Assembly: GCA_018780415.1 (NCBI GenBank)
Contig: JADMJQ010000044.1
Location: 1-51,814, forward strand
Length of the DNA stretch: 51,814 bases
Direction of reading: 5' to 3'
DNA from: Roseateles sp.
GTDB lineage: Bacteria > Pseudomonadota > Gammaproteobacteria > Burkholderiales > Burkholderiaceae_C
The position numbers and the translations under genes were made by a program. The notes beneath the pieces were generated by a model, which saw only the letters and a list, made by a program, of their open reading frames with translations, was not told the DNA's origin and did no database searches. The stretch's first letter is position 1, and each line of letters starts with the position of its first letter. Below are positions 9,453 through 17,835 of the stretch, piece after piece.

Positions 9453-9479
9453 TAAAGCGGATCGATCTGCGGCCGAAAT
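9453..9479 (+). promoter_or_regulatory. Sigma-28 (FliA)-type promoter of the chemoreceptor gene
   Basis: TAAA (9453-9456), exactly 15 bases, then GCCGAAAT (9472-9479). The flagellar sigma-28 consensus is TAAA-N15-GCCGATAA, so the -35 and spacing are perfect and the -10 matches 6 of 8. It starts 61 bases before the chemoreceptor start codon. Confidence 0.7.
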
Positions 9480-9539
9480 GAGGCAAAGGCACAGCAGCCC
9501 GCATGTGCAGCCCCAGGTTCGACCCGCAAAGGAATTCGC

Positions 9540-11288
9540 ATGCTCAGCACCTTGTTATCCGGCCGCTCTATCGCTCAGCGCCTGACTGCCGTATTGAGCC
9601 TGGTGCTCTTGCTCGCCTTTGCTGGCTCTGCGGTCGGCTATTGGGCACTTTCCCGGATCGCCAGCGAAACCCGGCAGATGTTCGACGAGAGCCTGGTCAC
9701 CGAGCGCGCCGCCACCGACTGGTATCGCAATATCACCGGCGGCATCTTCCGCACCACGGCGATTGCCGTCAGCAGCGATACCAGCCTGGCGCAGTTCTTC
9801 GCGGCGTCCGCGGCCGAATCGACGACGCAATCCACCGAACTGCAAAAGAAGCTGGACACCCTGATGAACACGCCCAAGGAGCGGGCTTTGTTTGAAAAGA
9901 TAGGGGAGTTGCGCAAAGGCTATATCGGCTCGCGCGATGCATTGAGCGCGGCCAAAAAGGCCGGGGATGCAGACCAAGCCAAGCAGATCTTCGACAGCCA
10001 GTTCCAGCCCGCCTCGGTCATCTACCGGGATGCGATCAAGGAGATCGTGCAGATTCAGCGCGACGAGCTCGATGCAGCGTCGGCAAAAGTTGTGGCCGCC
10101 AACGACGCCGCCCGCACCGGCCTGATCGTCTTGTCCCTGGGCGCCTTGGTACTGGCGGCCGGCTTGGCCTACTGGCTGGCACGCTCGATCACGCGGCCAC
10201 TGCAACAGGCCGTCACCGTGGCCGATGCGATTGCGAATTTCGACCTGACGCATCCGATACACATCACCAGCAATGATGAGACCGGCCGGCTGCTGCGCTC
10301 GCTGCAGAGCATGCAAAATGCCCTGGTCAAATTGATCGGCGAGGTACGCGGCTCGACCGACAGCATCAACACGGCCAGCACCGAGATCGCCGTGGGCAAC
10401 CATGATCTGTCGGCCCGCACCGAGCAAACCGCCGCCAATTTGGAAGAAGCCGCCGCCTCGATGATGGAGCTGACCAATACCGTGCGCCAGACCGCCGACG
10501 CCGCGACCACGGCCAACCAGTTGGCCAGTTCGGCCACCGAGGTGGCGCAGCGCGGCGGCGCGGTGGTCTCGCAGGTGGTGGCCACGATGCAGGACATCAG
10601 CACCAGCTCGCGCAAGATCGGCGACATCATCGGCACCATTGACGGCATCGCCTTCCAGACCAATATCCTGGCGCTGAATGCGGCGGTGGAAGCGGCCCGG
10701 GCCGGCGAGCAGGGACGCGGTTTTGCCGTCGTGGCCAGCGAGGTGCGCTCGCTAGCCCAGCGCTCGGCCGAGGCCGCCAAGGAGATCAAAACCCTGATCG
10801 GCGCCAGCGTCGAGCGGGTCGAGTCCGGCACCCAGCAGGTGCAGAACGCCGGCGCGACCATGGGCGAGATCGTCGCCAGCGTGCAGCGCGTGACCGATGT
10901 GATCGCCGAAATCAGCGCCGCCTCGCGCGAGCAAAGCGACGGCATCAACCAGATCAATGCCGCCGTCACCCAGCTCGACCAGATGACCCAGCAAAACGCC
11001 GCCCTGGTCGAAGAATCGGCCGCTGCGGCGGAGAGCTTGCGCGATCAGTCGGGCCGCTTGTCTGAGGCGATCGCGGTGTTCCGGCTGAGCGAAGCGCCGC
11101 AGGCCCGGGCCAGCGCCAGCGCCAAGCACAGCCCCCAATTCAGAACTGGCAGCGCAGCTAAACCGCTGGCGGCCAAGAGCGCGTCGGCGCGGCCGCCAGC
11201 GAAGCCGCTGCAATCGACTAAGCCGGCAAGCCGGCCAGCCCCCGCTCCCGCCCCTGCCGTGGACGACAACGACTGGGCCAGTTTCTGA
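9540..11288 (+). CDS. Methyl-accepting chemotaxis protein
   Basis: A 582-aa transmembrane chemoreceptor. Layout: TM1 (about residues 12-34), a mostly helical periplasmic sensor of about 150 residues (4-helix-bundle type), TM2 (about 190-212), a HAMP domain with its [11 protein letters not shown] start, and a methyl-accepting signalling domain. The signalling tip reads [20 protein letters not shown] and [20 protein letters not shown], which contacts CheA and CheW. A basic Ala/Pro-rich linker leads to the C-terminus DDNDWASF, resembling a CheR/CheB tether. The ligand cannot be read from the sequence. Expression is probably tied to the flagellar cascade through the sigma-28-type promoter upstream. 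Confidence 0.93.
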   Translation: MLSTLLSGRSIAQRLTAVLSLVLLLAFAGSAVGYWALSRIASETRQMFDESLVTERAATDWYRNITGGIFRTTAIAVSSDTSLAQFFAASAAESTTQSTELQKKLDTLMNTPKERALFEKIGELRKGYIGSRDALSAAKKAGDADQAKQIFDSQFQPASVIYRDAIKEIVQIQRDELDAASAKVVAANDAARTGLIVLSLGALVLAAGLAYWLARSITRPLQQAVTVADAIANFDLTHPIHITSNDETGRLLRSLQSMQNALVKLIGEVRGSTDSINTASTEIAVGNHDLSARTEQTAANLEEAAASMMELTNTVRQTADAATTANQLASSATEVAQRGGAVVSQVVATMQDISTSSRKIGDIIGTIDGIAFQTNILALNAAVEAARAGEQGRGFAVVASEVRSLAQRSAEAAKEIKTLIGASVERVESGTQQVQNAGATMGEIVASVQRVTDVIAEISAASREQSDGINQINAAVTQLDQMTQQNAALVEESAAAAESLRDQSGRLSEAIAVFRLSEAPQARASASAKHSPQFRTGSAAKPLAAKSASARPPAKPLQSTKPASRPAPAPAPAVDDNDWASF

Positions 11289-11299
11289 TCAGGCCGTGA

Positions 11300-11977
11300 T
11301 CAGGCCACCGCGGCCGAGTCAAAGCTGAGGGTCTTGACCCCGTCGGCCGTGCCCAGCAGGCAGACATTGGCGCGGTTACGGGCGAACACACCCACAGTCA
11401 CCACGCCCGGCCATTGGTTGACGTCGGCCTCGAAGGCCTGCGGGTCGCGGATCTGCAGGCCGGTCACGTCGAGGATCTGGCAGCCGTTGTCGGTCACCAC
11501 ACCGGCGCGCAGGGTCGCCACGCCGCCGATGGCCGCAAAGCGCCGCGCGATCTGGGCGGCCGCCATCGGGATCACCTCGACCGGCAAGGGGAACTTGCCC
11601 AAAACGTCGACCAGCTTAGATGCATCGGCGATGCAGATAAAGCGCTCGGCCAGGTCGGCGACGATCTTCTCGCGCGTCAGCGCCGCGCCGCCGCCCTTGA
11701 TCATGTGGCCCCCATGGTCGATCTCGTCGGCGCCGTCGATATAAACGCCCAGGCTCTGCACCTCGGCGGCGTCCAGCACCGGAATGCCCAGGGCTTGCAT
11801 GCGCTCGGTCGAGCGCAAGGAGCTGGACACCGCGCCGGCCACCTGGATGCCGCTGGCGGCCAGGGCGTCAATGAATTTATCGACGGTCGAGCCGGTGCCA
11901 ACACCGACGATGCTGCCGGCCTTGACATAGTGCAGAGCGGCCTGGCCGACCAGGGTTTTGAGTTCGTCTTGGGTCAT
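11300..11977 (-). CDS. rpiA: Ribose-5-phosphate isomerase A
   Basis: Cytosolic aldose-ketose isomerase that interconverts ribose 5-phosphate and ribulose 5-phosphate in the pentose phosphate pathway. The 225-aa protein starts [18 protein letters not shown] and shows the phosphate-binding loop [13 protein letters not shown], the catalytic DGADEID motif, and [14 protein letters not shown]. Length matches the family (about 220 aa). It converges with the chemoreceptor gene, leaving only 11 bases between stops. Its start faces the LexA-box promoter of the small membrane protein gene. Confidence 0.96.
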   Translation of the reverse strand: MTQDELKTLVGQAALHYVKAGSIVGVGTGSTVDKFIDALAASGIQVAGAVSSSLRSTERMQALGIPVLDAAEVQSLGVYIDGADEIDHGGHMIKGGGAALTREKIVADLAERFICIADASKLVDVLGKFPLPVEVIPMAAAQIARRFAAIGGVATLRAGVVTDNGCQILDVTGLQIRDPQAFEADVNQWPGVVTVGVFARNRANVCLLGTADGVKTLSFDSAAVA

Positions 11978-12061
11978 GCTGTTTGGACAATGAAGCTGAT
12001 GGGCAAGGACCGGATTATCGGTGAAGCCCATTTCTTGACGTCGGCGCAACAACTGGTTGCA

Positions 12062-12090
12062 TTTACAGCTGTACACATATACAGTTAAAT
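12062..12090 (+). promoter_or_regulatory. SOS (LexA-box) promoter
   Basis: A perfect LexA operator CTGT-N8-ACAG (12069-12084, CTGTACACATATACAG) sits inside a sigma-70-like promoter: -35 TTTACA (12062-12067), a 17-base spacer, and -10 TTAAAT (12085-12090). The operator fills nearly the whole spacer, the arrangement expected for LexA repression. The only start codon correctly placed downstream is that of the 73-aa membrane protein. Confidence 0.75.
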
Positions 12091-12121
12091 CACTTCGACG
12101 AATTGACCAGGAGTGATGGTG

Positions 12122-12343
12122 ATGAGGACGACGATCAAACAGCGCGGCTTGCTGACCAGGCTGCTGAATTTGGGCCAGGACCCGCAGTCCTGGATTTCGA
12201 TGCTGGCGGTGGTGACCCTGCTGGGCTTGGCCAGTGGCACTTTTGAAGCGCCGGACAGCCCGCCAGCCGACCAACTGGCGCAAGCCCAAGCCAGCCCACC
12301 GGCGGGCGAACAAGTCGCCAGCCTGGATGCCGGCAAGCTCTGA
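12122..12343 (+). CDS. Small SOS-controlled single-TM membrane protein
   Basis: A 73-aa protein I do not recognise. ATG 12122 is chosen over GTG/ATG codons 6-9 bases earlier because it gives good spacing to the AGGAG at about 12,108-12,112. The basic N-terminus ([19 protein letters not shown]) is followed by one hydrophobic segment (about residues 24-41, [18 protein letters not shown]). A Pro/Ala/Gln-rich acidic tail should face the periplasm. Charge distribution predicts N-in. The LexA box directly upstream suggests DNA-damage induction. Small SOS-induced inner-membrane proteins in other bacteria block division (SidA, DidA) or depolarise the membrane (TisB). This one has no visible homology to them, so any such role is inference. 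Confidence 0.65.
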   Translation: MRTTIKQRGLLTRLLNLGQDPQSWISMLAVVTLLGLASGTFEAPDSPPADQLAQAQASPPAGEQVASLDAGKL

Positions 12344-12354
12344 ACTACTGGAGT

Positions 12355-13899
12355 TCAGGCGGCGTAGAACTTGCCGTGGAAGCCGTAGGTGACCCAGTAA
12401 GGCAACCAGACTCTGGCCAGTGGGCCGGCGCTGATGGCCTGGGCATCGAACACCGAGGCAAACGAGCGCCGCGCCTTGCAGTCATAGCCTAGCCCCAGCA
12501 GCCAGCCCTCACCCTCCTTGGCGCTGCCCGGCTTGGGCACCAGCACATGCTCTTCCACCAGCACGTCGCTGCCAAAGCTGAAGCGTTCGCGTCGGCCAGT
12601 CTCGACGTCCAGATGAAGCAGGCCATTGAAGCCCCAGCGCTCGGCGTTATCGATGGCGGTCGGGTAGTAGACATGGCGGTAGCGCTGCGCGACCACACGC
12701 GGGTCGACGACCGGGAACTCGACCGATTCATCGCGCGACTGCAGCTCGATGCGGCCCTGTCCCGCGCCGGCTGCACCACCCTCCGCGCCCAGGCTGATGC
12801 GCATAAAGCGTGGTGTGGAGGGTTGATGCGCAGGACGCTCGCCAGTCATGATCTGACGCAGTTCCGCATTGACAGCAGGCAAGGCGCGTGACTCCACATA
12901 GTCCAAATGAATTTGCCGGCCATCGTCCCAGGCATTGCCAAAGTGGAACACCATCGCCGCCGGCATTTCCAGCACCCAGCGGCGCGTGAAATCGGCCTTG
13001 TCGATGACCAGCACGCGGGTCGCCTCCTGGCCCAGCCAGCGCATCGCGTCCAGCATGGCGTTGCCGCCGCGCAAGGCGTCCACATCCAGGCTGATCGGCG
13101 AGAGCAGAAACACCAAGTAGCGCTGCGAGACCACGAAGTCATGCACCATCGCGCTGTGGCCGGGCGCCGGGAAAACCTCGCTGCGCAAGACCTGGCCCTG
13201 TGCCGAGATCTGATAGACCACCATACGCCCCGACTGGGTGCCGAAGTTCCAGACCGTACCGTCGGCCTCGACCTTGGGGTGGGCCGAGAACGGCATGCCC
13301 TCCAGTTCGGGCGCCCAGACGCGCGGGCCTTTGCTCGCCAGCGTGACCGGGTTCAGCTCGTAGGCGCTGCCGCCCTCCCACAGCGCATAGAGCCGGCCAT
13401 CTCCCATCTTCAGCACGCTGGTGTTGGCGGTGTTGACGTCGTCGGCGGCACGCACCGGCGAGCGCGTGGCCTGGTCGGGGAAGCTGGTGCCGAAGCCGGG
13501 CAGCAAAAAGCGCCCCGCCTTGGTCTCGGCCTTGAATTTCTTGGTCTGCACAAAACGCGCTTTGTGCTGCACGCCGTCGGCGCCAAAGGTCCAGGCCTGC
13601 ACCAGGCCGTCGCCATCAAACCAGTGTTTATAGCGCTCACCATCTCGACCCATCAGGCCGGGGCCGTTGCGGTAGTAGACGCCGCGCAGCCCTGCCGGCA
13701 AGCGCCCTTCGACGCGCAGATCGCGGGCGTCCAGGGCCTCGCTGCCGGTGAAGCCTTGCAAGGGTGCCAGCTCGGGCGCCGCAGCAGCGAAAGCCGCTGA
13801 AGGCAGGCCAGCGGCCAGCACTTCTTGCAACATACCAAGGCTGCCGATGCCTGCCAGGCCGGTCAAACCCGTCTTCAGGAGATCGCGTCTTTGCATCAT
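12355..13899 (-). CDS. Carotenoid oxygenase (RPE65/CCO family)
   Basis: A 514-aa iron(II) dioxygenase-like protein of the carotenoid cleavage/lignostilbene oxygenase family, which splits double bonds in carotenoids or stilbenes with O2. The N-terminus [17 protein letters not shown] is a twin-arginine-type signal ending near AFAAAAP, so export to the periplasm is likely. The four histidine iron ligands are recognisable: SAHPKV (H207), MVHDFV (H253), VFHFGN (H319) and GFHGKF (H508). [24 protein letters not shown] is the typical N-terminal propeller signature. The substrate cannot be told. The DUF2141 gene lies 18 bases upstream in the same direction, suggesting co-transcription. Confidence 0.9.
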   Translation of the reverse strand: MMQRRDLLKTGLTGLAGIGSLGMLQEVLAAGLPSAAFAAAAPELAPLQGFTGSEALDARDLRVEGRLPAGLRGVYYRNGPGLMGRDGERYKHWFDGDGLVQAWTFGADGVQHKARFVQTKKFKAETKAGRFLLPGFGTSFPDQATRSPVRAADDVNTANTSVLKMGDGRLYALWEGGSAYELNPVTLASKGPRVWAPELEGMPFSAHPKVEADGTVWNFGTQSGRMVVYQISAQGQVLRSEVFPAPGHSAMVHDFVVSQRYLVFLLSPISLDVDALRGGNAMLDAMRWLGQEATRVLVIDKADFTRRWVLEMPAAMVFHFGNAWDDGRQIHLDYVESRALPAVNAELRQIMTGERPAHQPSTPRFMRISLGAEGGAAGAGQGRIELQSRDESVEFPVVDPRVVAQRYRHVYYPTAIDNAERWGFNGLLHLDVETGRRERFSFGSDVLVEEHVLVPKPGSAKEGEGWLLGLGYDCKARRSFASVFDAQAISAGPLARVWLPYWVTYGFHGKFYAA

Positions 13900-13917
13900 G
13901 GTGGCGCTCCCGTCCAG

Positions 13918-14340
13918 TCAGTTCAGCTGCACGGCTACGCGCGCGCCGGCCTTGACCTCGAACTGGGCCTTCTCGAACTTGGGCGGGCCGAACACGCAGG
14001 CCGCATTATTCGAGAAGCCGTAGGGCTCTTTGGGCATGCCCATCGCATTGCTGTCCAGCCGGCCATTGCCGTTGACATCATGAAACACGCTCAAGCCCAC
14101 GCTGCCCTCGGGCAAATCCTGCAGCTTGACCAGCACGCGGCCATCCTTTTGCTGGCTGGCCTCGACCGAAGCGCCGCTGATGCCTTTTTTCAACCAGGTG
14201 CCGGCGTCGCTGAACACGCCGACCATCACCCGTCCCTCGGTTTGCGTCAGCCCGCTGACCTCGACCTCCATGTCAACTGCATAAGCCGGCGTGGTCAAGG
14301 CAGCACACAGCAGAGCGGCACAAGTCAGAATGGTTTTCAT
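13918..14340 (-). CDS. DUF2141 secreted protein
   Basis: A 140-aa protein with a cleavable Sec signal (MKTILTCAALLCAALTTPAYA). The mature domain matches the DUF2141 pattern: VEVSGLTQTEGRVMVGVF, then GSVGLSVFHDVNGNGRLDSN, then GMPKEPYGFSNNA. Function is unknown. DUF2141 genes are often found beside carotenoid-related genes, and here it directly precedes a carotenoid oxygenase, so a shared role in the envelope is plausible but unproven. An in-frame start 102 bases upstream would bury the signal peptide and was rejected. Confidence 0.85.
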   Translation of the reverse strand: MKTILTCAALLCAALTTPAYAVDMEVEVSGLTQTEGRVMVGVFSDAGTWLKKGISGASVEASQQKDGRVLVKLQDLPEGSVGLSVFHDVNGNGRLDSNAMGMPKEPYGFSNNAACVFGPPKFEKAQFEVKAGARVAVQLN

Positions 14341-14478
14341 GCGGAGTCCTTGAGAACAGTGAAAGTGACTGAACTCTAAGGATGGCCGCCGCCGCCAAAC
14401 AGCGACTTGCGACGGAGGGCCAGCCGGCGGCGCCAAACGCACCCGGCCGGCGCCAACGGCTATGCAAAATCAGCCCAA

Positions 14479-15599
14479 TCAGCCTCGGCGCGCGCGCACC
14501 GCCGCCGCCAGCTCGCGCAGCAGCGGCTCGGTCTGGCTCCAGCCCAGGCAGGCGTCGGTGATGGACACGCCGGGCTTGAGGTCGGCCTTGCGCTGCCCCG
14601 CGGCCAGGTCTTGCCTGCCGGCTTGCAGATGCGATTCGATCATCACGCCGGTGATGCGCGAATCGCCGCCGGCGATCTGCGCCGCCACGTCCTGGCCCAC
14701 GTCAATCTGGCGCTCGTACTTCTTGCTCGAATTGGCATGCGAGAAGTCCACCATCACCTGCTCGCGCAGGCCTGCCGCGCGCATCGCCTCGCAGGCAGCG
14801 GACACCGAGGCCGCGTCATAGTTGGGCGCCTTGCCGCCGCGCAGGATGATGTGGCAGTCTTGGTTGCCGCGGGTCTCAAAAATCGCCGCCGCGCCCATCT
14901 TGGTCATGCCGATAAAGGCATGCGGCGCGCTGGCCGCCAGCACCGCATCGGAGGCGACCTTGATGCCGCCGTCGGTGCCGTTCTTTAAACCGACCGGACA
15001 GCTCAGGCCCGAGGCCAGCTGACGGTGGCTCTGGCTCTCGGTCGTACGAGCGCCGATCGCGCCCCAGGCGATCAGATCGCTGATGTATTGCGGCGACAGC
15101 AAATCCAAAAACTCGGTGCCGGCCGGCAAGCCCAACGCCGTCACGTCCAGCAACAGCCGGCGCGCCAGCCGCAAGCCCTCGTTCATATGGAAGCTGCCAT
15201 CCAGGCGGGGGTCATTGATATAGCCCTTCCAGCCCACCGTCGTGCGCGGCTTCTCAAAATAGACCCGCATCACGATCAACAAATCTTGGCTCAGCTCGTC
15301 GTTCAGGCCCTTGAGCAGGCGCGCGTAATCCATGGCCTGTTCGTGATCATGGATAGAGCAAGGGCCCACGACCACCAGCAAACGATCATCACGGCCGTGC
15401 AGCACCGCACTGATGTCTTGGCGCGCTTTTCCACCAGCTCCAGCGACGCGTCGGGCAGCGGCAGCTCGTCCAGCAGCAGTGCCGGCGAGATCAGCGGGCG
15501 CACGGCGCCGATGCGGGTGTCGTCGGTGCGGGTGGTGTCGCGGGTCTCATCGCGCGAACCGACTTCGCGGTCCTGAGCTGGGTTATCAAGTGATTTCAT
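14479..15599 (-). pseudogene. aroG: DAHP synthase (AroG/AroF class I) with a frameshift
   Basis: 3-Deoxy-D-arabino-heptulosonate-7-phosphate synthase, first step of the shikimate pathway (PEP plus erythrose 4-phosphate). The N-terminal part ([15 protein letters not shown] to LELVEK) is in one frame, and the catalytic barrel (ISAVLHGRDDRLLVVVGPCS to the C-terminus, with VGWKGYINDP, GARTTESQ, GLKNGTDG, VDFSHANSSKK) is in the -1 frame. The break lies at 15,421-15,430. Adding one base there restores VEKARQDISAVLHG exactly. Everything else is intact, so this is a recent single-base loss, a sequencing error, or less likely recoding at the AAAAG run. A second DAHP synthase elsewhere would be needed if the loss is real. 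Confidence 0.85.
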
Positions 15600-15681
15600 C
15601 GTCAGAGCTTCCTTCAGTTGCACCGATTATCTACGCCGGGATTCAAGGTCAGCTCAGCCAAGGCGATGCGACAATTCCGGC

Positions 15682-16722
15682 ATGCCTCTGATCCCTTATG
15701 CCCTCACCCGCCCTTTTCTCTTCGGCCTCGACCCCGAGCACGCGCATGAGTTGACACTCGGCGCCATCGCCAAGTTGCAAAACACGCCGGCCCAATGCCT
15801 GTGGTCACAGACCCGCGTGCAAGACCCGCTGGTCTTGGCCGGCCTGAAGTTTCCCAACCGCATCGGCCTGGCCGCCGGCCTGGACAAGAACGGCCGCTGC
15901 ATCGACGGCCTCGGCGCGATGGGCTTTGGCTTCATCGAGGTCGGCACCGTCACGCCCAAGGGCCAGCCCGGCAATGACAAGCCGCGCATGTTTCGCCTGC
16001 CCGAGGCCGACGCCCTGATCAACCGCCTGGGCTTTAATAACGAAGGTCTGGCGAGCTTTCTGGCCAATGTGCAGCGGGCGCGCAGCTTTCGCGCCAGCGG
16101 CGGCCTGATCGGCCTGAACATCGGCAAGAACGCGGCCACACCGATCGAAAATGCCGCCGACGATTACTTGATCGGCCTGGAAGGCGTGTTCCCGCATGCC
16201 GACTACATCACCGTCAATATCTCCAGCCCTAACACCAAAAATCTGCGGGCCTTGCAAAGCGATGAAGCACTGGACGCATTGCTGTCCACCTTGCAAGAGA
16301 AGAAGCTGAAGTTGGAAGCTGCGGCCAGACGCAAGGTGCCGATGTTCGTCAAGATCGCACCCGATCTGGACGAGTCGCAGGTCGCGGTGATCGCGCAAAC
16401 GCTGCAGAACAACGGCATCGACGGCGTCATCGCCACCAACACAACGACCTCGCGCGAGGCGGTCAAGGGTCTGCCCCATGCCGACGAAACTGGAGGCTTG
16501 TCGGGCCGCCCGGTGTTTGAGGCCAGCAACCGGGTGATACGCCTGCTACGCGCGGCCTTGGGCAACAACTACCCCATCATCGGCGTCGGCGGCGTACTGA
16601 GCGGCGCCGACGCCCGCGCCAAGCTACAAGCCGGCGCCGATGTGGTGCAGATCTACACCGGTCTGATCTACAAAGGCCCGGCTCTGGTCAGCGAATGCGC
16701 GGCGGCACTAGCCCGCGTTTGA
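15682..16722 (+). CDS. pyrD: Dihydroorotate dehydrogenase (quinone), class 2
   Basis: FMN enzyme of pyrimidine biosynthesis that oxidises dihydroorotate to orotate and passes electrons to membrane quinone. The 346-aa length and the extra N-terminal helix region ([20 protein letters not shown]) are typical of class 2 membrane-associated enzymes. Visible motifs are [39 protein letters not shown] (region of the catalytic Ser), [26 protein letters not shown] and the FMN phosphate loop [16 protein letters not shown]. It is divergent from the aroG locus; the CYTH gene follows 10 bases after its stop, suggesting an operon. Confidence 0.97.
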   Translation: MPLIPYALTRPFLFGLDPEHAHELTLGAIAKLQNTPAQCLWSQTRVQDPLVLAGLKFPNRIGLAAGLDKNGRCIDGLGAMGFGFIEVGTVTPKGQPGNDKPRMFRLPEADALINRLGFNNEGLASFLANVQRARSFRASGGLIGLNIGKNAATPIENAADDYLIGLEGVFPHADYITVNISSPNTKNLRALQSDEALDALLSTLQEKKLKLEAAARRKVPMFVKIAPDLDESQVAVIAQTLQNNGIDGVIATNTTTSREAVKGLPHADETGGLSGRPVFEASNRVIRLLRAALGNNYPIIGVGGVLSGADARAKLQAGADVVQIYTGLIYKGPALVSECAAALARV

Positions 16723-16732
16723 GCGTCAAGCT

Positions 16733-17200
16733 ATGGGCATCGAAATCGAACGCAAATTCCTCGTCATCGGCGAAGCCTGGAAGCAAGGCGATGGTGAATT
16801 CATCAGCCAGGGCTACCTGAACCGCGATCCGGCCCGCACGGTGCGGGTACGGGTCAAGGGTCAACAAGCCTGGCTGACCATCAAGGGGCTAAGCAGTGGC
16901 GCCAGCCGTGCCGAGTTTGAGTACCCGATTCCCTTGCTTGATGCTCATCAGCTATTGGCTTTATGCGAGGGGCCGCGGGTTGAGAAAATTCGCCGCCTTG
17001 TCCCGTTTGCCGGTATGAACTGGGAAGTCGACGAGTTCCTCGGCGACAACACAGGCTTGGTGGTGGCCGAGCTCGAACTGGATACAGCCGAGCAATTTTT
17101 CGAGACGCCGCCCTGGCTGGGTCGAGAGGTGACCGATGACCCGCGCTATTTCAACTCACAGCTAGCGTGTCGGCCCTACCAAAGTTGGCCCACCACCTGA
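16733..17200 (+). CDS. CYTH-domain protein (triphosphatase-like)
   Basis: A 155-aa protein made of a single CYTH domain, the triphosphate tunnel metalloenzyme fold shared by class IV adenylate cyclases, thiamine triphosphatase and inorganic triphosphatases. The defining ExExK motif is at the start (MGIEIERKFLV, residues 3-8). Further tunnel residues appear in ARTVRVRVKGQQAWLTIKG and VAELEL. No CHAD domain is fused. Inorganic triphosphatase activity is the commonest function of stand-alone bacterial members, but the substrate is not proven. It is the last host gene before the integrated element and converges with the original tRNA-His terminator. Confidence 0.88.
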   Translation: MGIEIERKFLVIGEAWKQGDGEFISQGYLNRDPARTVRVRVKGQQAWLTIKGLSSGASRAEFEYPIPLLDAHQLLALCEGPRVEKIRRLVPFAGMNWEVDEFLGDNTGLVVAELELDTAEQFFETPPWLGREVTDDPRYFNSQLACRPYQSWPTT

Positions 17201-17251
17201 TTCAGCGCTACCCTGGCGCCTTGCACCACCACCCGAGCTTGCGCAAAAAGT

Positions 17252-17295
17252 AAAAAAGCCGGTAAGCGGCACCTAAGTGCTTGCTTACCGGCTTT
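17252..17295 (-). terminator. Original terminator of tRNA-His, now displaced
   Basis: A 13-bp perfect stem (17255-17267 with 17283-17295) carries an inner GCAC/GTGC stem and, read on the minus strand, ends in a T-run. It lies just outside the left 15-bp att repeat. Before integration it would have stood directly downstream of tRNA-His, so it is probably that gene's native terminator, now 16.8 kb away. Confidence 0.75.
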
Positions 17296-17307
17296 CTACT
17301 TATTACT

Positions 17308-17322
17308 TGGGGTGGCTGATGG
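17308..17322. other. Left attachment core (15-bp direct repeat)
   Basis: TGGGGTGGCTGATGG, identical to 34,092-34,106, which is the 3' end of tRNA-His. The identity stops after 15 bases (AGATT here, GGCTC in the tRNA). This copy is only a tRNA remnant and marks the left end of the element. Confidence 0.88.
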
Positions 17323-17383
17323 AGATTGAACAAATCTATCTAGCCCGCGCCAATGCTCACTCTTCCGCAGGCAAAGCCCTATC

Positions 17384-17403
17384 GTTCCCCTACTTGTTCC
17401 CCT
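17384..17403 (+). other. Integrase arm-type sites, left arm
   Basis: Two direct copies of GTTCCCCT (17384-17391 and 17396-17403), 12 bases apart, about 60 bases inside the left att core. The same octamer with the same spacing occurs beside the integrase at the other end. Shared repeats at both element ends are the pattern expected of arm-binding sites of a lambda/P4-type integrase. Confidence 0.65.
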
Positions 17404-17503
17404 TGGCTGCAGTTCGCCAATGAGCGGCCTGAACTTGAAGTCAACTCGGCAGCTGTATTGAATTCCGCTTGCTCAGTTTTGTGCAGACGGCAATCAAGAC
17501 CCA

Positions 17504-17525
17504 GCCGACTCAATTTTGAGTCGGC
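17504..17525. other. Palindrome in the element's left end
   Basis: GCCGACTCAA (17504-17513) and TTGAGTCGGC (17516-17525) form a 10-bp inverted repeat around TT. It lies between the arm sites and the 59-aa gene. It could be an operator for that gene or a hairpin; no T-run follows. Apart from this, the arm sites and a small hairpin before the 59-aa gene's ribosome binding site, nothing was recognised between 17,323 and 17,613. Confidence 0.4.
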
Positions 17526-17613
17526 GAGCCACCTAGAACCAGGTCAAAAAATTGGCTAGGACGGTACGATGCTTGAGCGCACCCGGCGCTTCCGGGTAAA
17601 AGGGAGATGAAAA

Positions 17614-17793
17614 ATGCCAATGAGCCAAGAGGACGCAGCGGATAAAGCTGACTACCTGTTGAAGGAACTTATCCAGAATCAGCCCCAGCTGTTCTTGCCT
17701 CCGGTTCCGACCAGCAATAACGGCAACCACTTGGGCGACGCCATCGCGGCGCTACGCCTCAAGCTGATTGAGATGTACAAAACGCAACCGTGA
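17614..17793 (+). CDS. Small hypothetical protein, element's only plus-strand gene
   Basis: A 59-aa soluble protein (MPMSQEDAADKADYLLKELI, ending LKLIEMYKTQP) that I do not recognise. An AGGGAG ribosome binding site lies 8 bases upstream, preceded by a small GC hairpin, and the frame ends before a hairpin terminator. The sequence is mostly charged helix with a Pro-rich middle (LFLPPVPTSNN). It sits just inside the left att site and runs against all other genes of the element, the usual place for a separately expressed accessory gene. No function can be proposed. Confidence 0.55.
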   Translation: MPMSQEDAADKADYLLKELIQNQPQLFLPPVPTSNNGNHLGDAIAALRLKLIEMYKTQP

Positions 17794-17797
17794 AACG

Positions 17798-17818
17798 AGG
17801 CCCGCCCATGGCGGGCCT
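17798..17818. terminator. Hairpin between converging genes
   Basis: AGGCCCGCC (17798-17806) pairs with GGCGGGCCT (17810-17818). It lies directly after the 59-aa gene's stop and 18 bases beyond the end of the converging polyvalent gene, so it could end both. The T-tract is weak on each strand. Confidence 0.6.
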
Positions 17819-17835
17819 TGCTCATTGGGTGGTAA

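Noticed and set aside
15421-15430. Programmed -1 frameshifting in aroG
   Set aside because: An A-AAG slip would restore the protein, but there is no strong slippery heptamer or obvious stimulatory structure, and DAHP synthases are not known to be recoded; a lost base is simpler.
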